DNA of 13,164 nt from Chitinophagaceae bacterium (lineage in GTDB: Bacteria > Bacteroidota > Bacteroidia > Chitinophagales > Chitinophagaceae): NCBI GenBank assembly GCA_016741945.1, contig JACVCQ010000025.1, positions 1 through 13,164 on the forward strand. The letters run 5' to 3'. Under the pieces are notes generated by a model, which had not been told where the DNA came from, ran no database searches, and saw only the letters and a program-made list of their open reading frames with translations. Every line of letters begins with the position of its first letter. Position 1 is the stretch's first letter. The position numbers and the translations under genes were made by a program. Below are positions 7,946 to 13,164 of the stretch, piece by piece.

Positions 7946-9676
7946 ATGACTTACGCGGAAATACTATCAAACAATCAGTTACTAAAAGACCAGTTAATAG
8001 GAACTGAAAAATATCCAATTATTGTACTTTCAAATATTATAGTATCTCAGCAAAAAGAAATCCTTGAACATTCTTTGCGTAAGCATAAAATCAATGCGGA
8101 GGTTTCTTTTGGTGACTATGATAATATCGTACAGGATAGTACTTACCTTTTAACAGGCCAGCAGGCCGTGATTATTTTTTGGGAGGCAGCTAATTTTATT
8201 GAAGGCTTTTCATACAAAGCTTCTATTATGTCTGAAGAACAAATTATAGAAGTGCAAAAAAAAATTCAGTCAGAGATTTTAGCGGTATTCAACCAATTGA
8301 AAAATGTACCAGTTGTACTTTTTAATACTTTTTCTGCTTTGCCTTTTTCTTCAGAAAGTCTACAAAAAAACAAGCTTGAGATTATTTGTGATGAATTGAA
8401 TTATTTCATTGAAACTAATGCACCTACAAATGTAATATCAGTAAATATTGATAAATTGTATTCGAGGGTATCATTATCTAATGCAATTGACTGGCGTTAC
8501 TGGTACTCCTCAAAGTCTCTTTATACAATAGATTTTTTTAAAGAGTATACAGAGTTTGTGTTACCAGTTTTTTTATCGCTCGCAGGTAAAAGTAAAAAAG
8601 CACTTTTCGTTGATTGCGATAATACTCTATGGAAGGGAATTATTGGTGAAGACGGTATGGGTGGGATATTAATGTCGTCGAGCGTAAAGGGAGGCGCAGT
8701 TTTTGAGGAAATTCAAGCAAATATTGTTGAATTAGCACGCAAGGGTGTAATTGTAGGGTTGGCAAGCAAAAATAATGCAGAAGATGTAGATGAAGTAATT
8801 AACAATCATCCGGATATTTTACTAAAAAATGAAAATATTGTAATCAAGGCTGTGAACTGGCTCGACAAACCTGATAATATTCGGTGGATGGTTAAAGAGC
8901 TAAATATTGGTACTGATAGTTGTGTTTTCCTTGACGATTCAGATTTTGAAGTTGGATATGTAAAAGAAAATGTTCCGGAACTATCAGTGTATCAGGTACC
9001 CCAAAAAACATATCTGTACCCCTCTTTGGTTAGAAATATCAAATCCTTATTTTATAACTGGTCAGTATCTGCAGAAGATGCTAAACGAGTAGAAATGTAT
9101 AAGGCCGAAAAACAGCGAACAATAGAACAATCTACATTTATATCCATCGATGAATACCTTGATTCACTTGAACTAAAACTGATTTTATATAACAACGATG
9201 CAACTTATATTTCGAGATTGGCGCAAATGACTCAAAAGACTAATCAGTTTAACCTCACTACAAAGCGGTACACCGAAACAGAAATCAATAAGCATATGCA
9301 AAACGGAGATTCTGTTATAGCATTTGAACTAAAGGATAAGTTTGGAGACTACGGAATAACTGGTATGTGCATCATAACGTATGCCGGAAATGAAGCTGTA
9401 ATTGATACTTTTTTAATGAGTTGTCGAGTAATCGGGAGAAATGTTGAGAAAGCTTTTTTTGATGAAATTATCAAACTGATAAATAAGAAGGGGAATATTA
9501 CTTTTCTGAGAGCGAACTATCTGCGAACAATGAAAAACGAACAGGTAAGTCAGTTTTACGATAAGCTTGGGTTAAGTCTTGATAAAACAACTCCATCAGG
9601 TAATAGCTATTACCTGATCCCCCAAGAATATTTATTTAATAATATAAAATATATCCAAATAGAGTATGGAAAATAG
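7946..9676 (+). CDS. FkbH-like HAD-superfamily IIIC protein (glyceryl-carrier loading type)
   Basis: At 576 residues it has the three-part plan of long FkbH-like proteins. About 1-200 is an N-terminal alpha/beta region starting with IIVLSNI near 25-31. The HAD domain has LFVDCDNTLWKGIIG at 220-234 (DxDxT nucleophile D223, D225, T227), GLASKNN at 271-277 (motif II S274, K275) and VFLDDSDFE at 327-335 (acidic motif D330, D331). The C-terminal GNAT-like domain includes LMSCRVIGRNVEKAFF. Characterised FkbH homologues dephosphorylate 1,3-bisphosphoglycerate and attach the glyceryl group to an acyl carrier protein. The carrier gene starts inside the last 11 bases of this gene, which supports that role. 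The catalytic aspartates are present, so it is likely active. Release of glycerate onto a sugar amine by the AAC(3)-like protein is inference. Confidence 0.92.
   Translation: MTYAEILSNNQLLKDQLIGTEKYPIIVLSNIIVSQQKEILEHSLRKHKINAEVSFGDYDNIVQDSTYLLTGQQAVIIFWEAANFIEGFSYKASIMSEEQIIEVQKKIQSEILAVFNQLKNVPVVLFNTFSALPFSSESLQKNKLEIICDELNYFIETNAPTNVISVNIDKLYSRVSLSNAIDWRYWYSSKSLYTIDFFKEYTEFVLPVFLSLAGKSKKALFVDCDNTLWKGIIGEDGMGGILMSSSVKGGAVFEEIQANIVELARKGVIVGLASKNNAEDVDEVINNHPDILLKNENIVIKAVNWLDKPDNIRWMVKELNIGTDSCVFLDDSDFEVGYVKENVPELSVYQVPQKTYLYPSLVRNIKSLFYNWSVSAEDAKRVEMYKAEKQRTIEQSTFISIDEYLDSLELKLILYNNDATYISRLAQMTQKTNQFNLTTKRYTETEINKHMQNGDSVIAFELKDKFGDYGITGMCIITYAGNEAVIDTFLMSCRVIGRNVEKAFFDEIIKLINKKGNITFLRANYLRTMKNEQVSQFYDKLGLSLDKTTPSGNSYYLIPQEYLFNNIKYIQIEYGK
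9595..9618. repeat. Perfect 24-bp palindrome near the 3' end of the FkbH-like gene
   Basis: The 12-base arm ATCAGGTAATAG is followed immediately by its exact reverse complement. It lies in coding sequence for SGNSYYLI, 58 bases before the fkbH-like stop and 47 bases before the carrier protein start. The following bases are C-rich then AT-rich without a T-run, so it is not an intrinsic terminator. It could be a dimeric protein site, an RNA stem affecting stability or coupling, or chance constrained by codons. Confidence 0.8.
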
Positions 9677-9896
9677 AATTAAGAAAGTAATCGGATCCGT
9701 TTTTGGTATCGATCCCGCAACTATTACAGAAAATGATTCGCCTGATTCAATCCCAAATTGGGATTCATTGCGGCATATGAATCTGATAGTTGCACTCGAG
9801 GAAGAATTTGAAATAGAATTTACTGAGGATGAAATTATGGATATGCTGAACTACAAAATATTGTATACAATTATTAAAGAGAAAACAGGGTTATAA
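9666..9896 (+). CDS. Acyl carrier protein
   Basis: A 76-residue acidic protein of typical ACP length. The phosphopantetheine attachment site is Ser34 in NWDSLRHMNL (31-40), the usual DSL motif. Helix 3 and the recognition helix follow, with ALEEEFEIEFTEDEIMDM at about 43-60, also standard. The ATG overlaps the end of the FkbH-like gene by 11 bases in a different frame, suggesting translational coupling and a dedicated partnership. The most likely cargo is a glyceryl or related short hydroxyacyl group supplied by the FkbH-like protein. No ketosynthase, adenylation enzyme or phosphopantetheinyl transferase is visible in this window, so chain extension is not indicated here and activation must come from elsewhere. 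Confidence 0.95.
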   Translation: MENRIKKVIGSVFGIDPATITENDSPDSIPNWDSLRHMNLIVALEEEFEIEFTEDEIMDMLNYKILYTIIKEKTGL

Positions 9897-9898
9897 TT

Positions 9899-11248
9899 AT
9901 GTTACACAAAGAGATATTTGAAAAAATACTGAAGCTAAATATTGGTGTATCTCAATCTGAGAACAATGAAATGTTTAAGCTTCTCTCGGACATATTTCCT
10001 CTGCAGTTACATAGGTATAAATCAGGTAACGAGCATAACGGCTGGATCGTACCACATGATTGGGTTATTAAGAAAGCGACAATAGAACATAATGGGAAGA
10101 TTCTCTTCGATGGCACGGTTCATCCTATGGCCGTAGCAGGCTATTCTCCTTCATTCACGGGCAGTATTTCTAAAAAAGAATTGGACTCTCATATCTTTTA
10201 TCGTGAAAATCTGGCAAACGTATATACTTTTCATTGCATGAATAATTACCGGCCATGGGAAAGGATATGGGGATTCTGTGTTCCCTACTCAGAATTCAAA
10301 AATTGGCCGGAAGAGGGTAACTACCTGATAAACTTGGAAACAGAATATTTAGATGGTGAAATGCTTGTGGGTACTGCCCACCATTCAGGAAAATTAGAAG
10401 AAACGGTCGTATTCAACGCACATACATGTCATCCATGCCAATTCAATGATGGTTTTGCGGGTGTTTATGCCATACTTTTAATGTTCAATTGGTTAAAAAC
10501 ACAAAAAACTAAATATTCATACAAAGGTGTTTTCGGACCCGAACATTTAGGTACTGTTCATTATACAGCATCACTTACAGAAAAGGAACTAAGTAATTTT
10601 AAAGCCGGAGTTTTTACTGAAATGGTTAGCATTAATAATTTTTTTGCATTACAGCAAAGCTTTAATGGGGACCATATCATAGATAGGGTATATAGATTGC
10701 TTTTAAAAGAGCTTGACAAACCCTTTCGCGAAGGACCATTCAGGACAATTTTAGGTAATGATGAAACCGTATGGGAAGGGCCTGGGCTGGAAATACCTTT
10801 TATTTCACTTTCACGTTGTTATGACAGTCCTTTTTACTATGATGAGTATCATACCAATAATGATGATCTGAATTTGAATTCAGACGAAAAACTAAATGAA
10901 TGTGTAGATCTTTTTATAAACTCCATAAAAGTGTTAGAGAATGACTTTATTGTAAAAAGAAAATTTAAGGGACTGGTTGCGTTATCCAATCCAAAATACA
11001 ACCTTTATGTGCAGCGTGAAGAGCCTGGAATGAGAAAAAATTTATCTCCAATGCAATTGAGGTTGGGCGAAATACAGGATCAGATAGTTAGGTATTTTGA
11101 TGGCAATTATTCCGTTTTTGAAATGGCAGAGAGGTTTCAGGTTTCTTTTCAAACAATGCTTGATTATATCAATGGGTGGGTTTCAAAAGGGTTAGTAGAA
11201 AAAATTGAAATAACAAGTCTGGATTATTACCAGAGAATGAAATCTTAA
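9899..11248 (+). CDS. DUF4910/DUF2172 aminopeptidase-like protein with C-terminal winged helix
   Basis: A 449-residue protein of the zinc-peptidase-like family found in many surface-glycan loci. The metal-site candidates are H175 and H178 in FNAHTCHPCQFND (173-184), D184, E241 or E215, D288 in GNDETVWEGPG, and H318 in DEYHTNNDDL, which resembles M28-type co-catalytic zinc sites. The N-terminal part (about 35-165) has WIVPHDW and a DG...HP.AVAGYS region typical of the family's inserted domain. Residues about 385-445 look like a small helix-turn-helix/winged-helix tail. From memory, the C. jejuni relative Cj1295 is needed for di-O-methylglyceric-acid-bearing pseudaminic acid on flagellin, so the true substrate may be a glycan amide or acyl intermediate rather than a peptide. 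It starts two bases after the ACP stop. There is no signal peptide, so a cytoplasmic location is expected. Confidence 0.87.
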   Translation: MLHKEIFEKILKLNIGVSQSENNEMFKLLSDIFPLQLHRYKSGNEHNGWIVPHDWVIKKATIEHNGKILFDGTVHPMAVAGYSPSFTGSISKKELDSHIFYRENLANVYTFHCMNNYRPWERIWGFCVPYSEFKNWPEEGNYLINLETEYLDGEMLVGTAHHSGKLEETVVFNAHTCHPCQFNDGFAGVYAILLMFNWLKTQKTKYSYKGVFGPEHLGTVHYTASLTEKELSNFKAGVFTEMVSINNFFALQQSFNGDHIIDRVYRLLLKELDKPFREGPFRTILGNDETVWEGPGLEIPFISLSRCYDSPFYYDEYHTNNDDLNLNSDEKLNECVDLFINSIKVLENDFIVKRKFKGLVALSNPKYNLYVQREEPGMRKNLSPMQLRLGEIQDQIVRYFDGNYSVFEMAERFQVSFQTMLDYINGWVSKGLVEKIEITSLDYYQRMKS

Positions 11249-11271
11249 ATAATCTGGGGATAAAAAGAAGA

Positions 11272-13164
11272 ATGATCATAACAAAAAAATACGAGAATTT
11301 TAGTGTCGTCAGAAAAACCTTTATTGGAAATAAAATACTTGCATTCTTGTTTAAAAGAATTGCCCTGAGAATTAAGAAGATCGAAGATGAAAATGGTGTA
11401 CAGCATGTCCTTTCAAACGCCTATGTAACTTCCCTAATTCCAAATAAGCATTATAGTGAGAGTTATGACAATCTCTACAATACTTATTTTTCGGTAATGG
11501 ATGATAAAGAACTTTCTATTCTTATTGACGACTTTCTTACTGAGTTTGAAAATTACGGGCGATATACCAATTTTAATTTATTGAGAACCTACTTATTTGC
11601 CTTTTTTATTGGTGGCTGGACCCAAATGGTGGAACATATATACAAGTACCGTTCGGAAAATGCCGGTATTTTTTATATTGGTTCTAAAAATGATCCGGAG
11701 TATAAAATCATAGCTGCTATTCAGAATACATTTAATGAAATGTCATTTTCAGCATCGGTTTCACCTCAGTTTTCAGACCGCATACTCGAAATGATGGGTA
11801 GGGTTCTTATCTATCTTAGAAAAAAGAAGGAAATTGATCCGAGACGTTTATTGACATCTTTTACTGAAAAAAAGAGGGCTCAGTTAGTAGTAAAAAATAA
11901 ACCAAGGAGTATCGTTATCAGCATTCTGGAAGAGCGACGTTTTGCTAGAATTGCAGAATTATTCCGAGAATTAAAAGGTCTTGGATATTCAGTAATTCTA
12001 TATTCTGCATTACCTAAAAGAGAAACTCTTCGTGGAATAAAAAAGTATCCAGAGCTGCTGGAATGCTTATTACTCGACAATGATCTTATCGACCTTAAGG
12101 AAGCTAAGGAGATTTTAAAAATGGCAGGTAGGGATGTGAATCGTTTCTTTAAAAAAATAGAAAACAGCCCCGAATTGGACAAATTCCGATATCGGGGGGT
12201 GCCATTAGCTAAAATCGCTATAAATGATCTACGTGTTGTACTTGTTCATCGTGTTATGCAAGCGGCTTTAAACATACATTTAGTTGAACGTTGTATCAAA
12301 AACTATAATATATGTGGTTTTATCGGAATGGATAATAGTATTGCAACTGCAATATGGATGGATCAATGTGCTAAGAAAGGGATACCAACTTTTTTCCATT
12401 TTTATAATGCAACTGTTTCACCAATTATATATAGGATGTTATTAGATTCTTATAAACCGACAGCTTGGATTTTAGGTGGCAAAAGACAATTAAAATATTT
12501 TACAAACTGCGCTAATACTGAGCAACAAAATTTTATCGTTTCAGGTGATATGTTCGCTGATACAATTGTTAATTGTAACAAAGAACAAATCAAGAAGAAA
12601 ATGAAAGAGCAGAAATCCATTCCGTTTGACAAAAAAGTAGCCGTTCTAATATCTTGTTACATAATTGCTGATTTCACAGAAGCAAAGAAAAAAACACTTT
12701 TCCAAACAGTAGCAATTGCCGTTAAAGAGCTTGGTATGGAACTCGTGATTAAGGCTCATCCAAATGAAGACCTGTCTGTTCTGGAAAAACAAATGAAGGA
12801 ATGGGACGTTACTGCATCCATTTTTCACAATGATAATATCAGAGATGTATTTCTCGCAGGTGACATCGTATGTATGTATAACAGTGAAGCGGCCCAACAG
12901 GCGATGTTGGTGGGAATACCTGTTTTATCGTTGGTGACAGAAGAAATGGTTCCGGTTTTTGACAGAAATTGGAATTATTACTCTTCTGGGGCTGTTTGTT
13001 TTGTTCCTCTTGGTAATAGTCCTCTTGAGGCAATTCGAAATATTGTTTTTGATGAAGAATATCGTAATGAGCTGCTCGAGAAAGCATCTAATTATACAAA
13101 AGAAGTTTTAGGAGAATCGGATGGAAACAACGCTAAACGTTTTGCCAATTACGTTCACGTATAT
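11272..13164 (+). CDS. Large GT-B/capsule-transferase-like protein (3' truncated by window edge)
   Basis: An uninterrupted frame runs from ATG 11272 to the last base (631 residues so far) with no stop. Residues 1-200 are mostly helical and I recognise no family there. About 210-400 looks like an N-terminal Rossmann-like half (SIVISILEERRFARIAEL, then ICGFIGMDNSIATAIWMDQC near 346-365). The C-terminal half resembles GT-B or capsule/teichoic polymer transferases: KVAVLISCY near 457-465, VIKAHPNED at 493-501, then DIVCMYNSEAAQQAMLVGIP at 531-550, the usual nucleotide-sugar-binding Ser/Glu region that follows the HP motif. A role in adding a modified sugar to a surface polymer or protein is likely but the donor is unknown. 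It starts 23 bases after the DUF4910 gene with a GGGGA 11 bases upstream. No signal peptide is evident. Confidence 0.75.
   Translation, partial: MIITKKYENFSVVRKTFIGNKILAFLFKRIALRIKKIEDENGVQHVLSNAYVTSLIPNKHYSESYDNLYNTYFSVMDDKELSILIDDFLTEFENYGRYTNFNLLRTYLFAFFIGGWTQMVEHIYKYRSENAGIFYIGSKNDPEYKIIAAIQNTFNEMSFSASVSPQFSDRILEMMGRVLIYLRKKKEIDPRRLLTSFTEKKRAQLVVKNKPRSIVISILEERRFARIAELFRELKGLGYSVILYSALPKRETLRGIKKYPELLECLLLDNDLIDLKEAKEILKMAGRDVNRFFKKIENSPELDKFRYRGVPLAKIAINDLRVVLVHRVMQAALNIHLVERCIKNYNICGFIGMDNSIATAIWMDQCAKKGIPTFFHFYNATVSPIIYRMLLDSYKPTAWILGGKRQLKYFTNCANTEQQNFIVSGDMFADTIVNCNKEQIKKKMKEQKSIPFDKKVAVLISCYIIADFTEAKKKTLFQTVAIAVKELGMELVIKAHPNEDLSVLEKQMKEWDVTASIFHNDNIRDVFLAGDIVCMYNSEAAQQAMLVGIPVLSLVTEEMVPVFDRNWNYYSSGAVCFVPLGNSPLEAIRNIVFDEEYRNELLEKASNYTKEVLGESDGNNAKRFANYVHVY

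Noticed and set aside
9595..9625. Palindrome as an intrinsic terminator
   Set aside because: No T-run follows, it lies within coding sequence, and the next gene overlaps the host gene, which would make termination here damaging.
12450..13087. Three minus-strand open frames of 60 to 83 codons
   Set aside because: They lie opposite a continuous 631-codon plus-strand frame with recognisable transferase motifs and have no domain signal of their own.

Overview
The window holds one uninterrupted plus-strand gene cluster, open at both ends, with almost no intergenic DNA. There are twelve coding segments: ten complete or split reading frames plus a truncated gene at each edge. Neighbouring genes overlap by 1 to 11 bases or are 1 to 35 bases apart, and stop and start codons fuse as TAATG at 2037 and 3047. 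This looks like a single operon or the interior of one. The AT-rich composition, weak or absent Shine-Dalgarno sequences and protein style fit a member of the Bacteroidota best, but no marker gene is present and this is only moderately supported. I saw no rRNA, tRNA, CRISPR, transposase or insertion sequence.

Layout. 3-299: end of a small protein of unknown family. 301-4009: four genes with class I SAM-methyltransferase features, namely one with an N-terminal zinc-binding knuckle, one plain, and two tandem divergent paralogues. 4011-5837: an asparagine-synthetase-like protein with an intact ATP-binding synthetase half but a ruined glutaminase half (Ser in place of the nucleophilic Cys2). 5861-6694: an AAC(3)-family N-acyltransferase. 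6730-7923: a MaoC hydratase joined to a short-chain dehydrogenase and cut by one in-frame TAA. 7946-9676: an FkbH-like HAD-IIIC protein. 9666-9896: an acyl carrier protein. 9899-11248: a DUF4910/DUF2172 aminopeptidase-like protein with a C-terminal winged helix. 11272-13164: a large protein, open at the edge, with a GT-B/capsule-transferase-like C-terminal half.

How they may work together (inference). FkbH proteins take a three-carbon glyceryl unit from 1,3-bisphosphoglycerate and load it on an acyl carrier protein. The carrier lies directly downstream, overlapping the fkbH-like gene. The methyltransferases could O-methylate that unit, and the MaoC/SDR protein could adjust other carrier-bound or CoA-bound acyl groups. 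The AAC(3)-like enzyme could move the acyl group onto the amine of a sugar, and the synthetase-like protein could make an amide. The edge gene suggests a surface polysaccharide or glycoprotein glycan. The set DUF4910 + AAC(3) + ACP + methyltransferase + FkbH recalls, from memory, the Cj1295-Cj1302 part of the Campylobacter jejuni flagellin glycosylation locus, linked to di-O-methylglyceric-acid-modified pseudaminic acid. The cluster is therefore best read as a tailoring cassette for an unusual acylated amino sugar. The points most worth checking are the dead glutaminase, the broken SDR, the paired divergent methyltransferases and a perfect 24-bp palindrome just upstream of the carrier protein gene.
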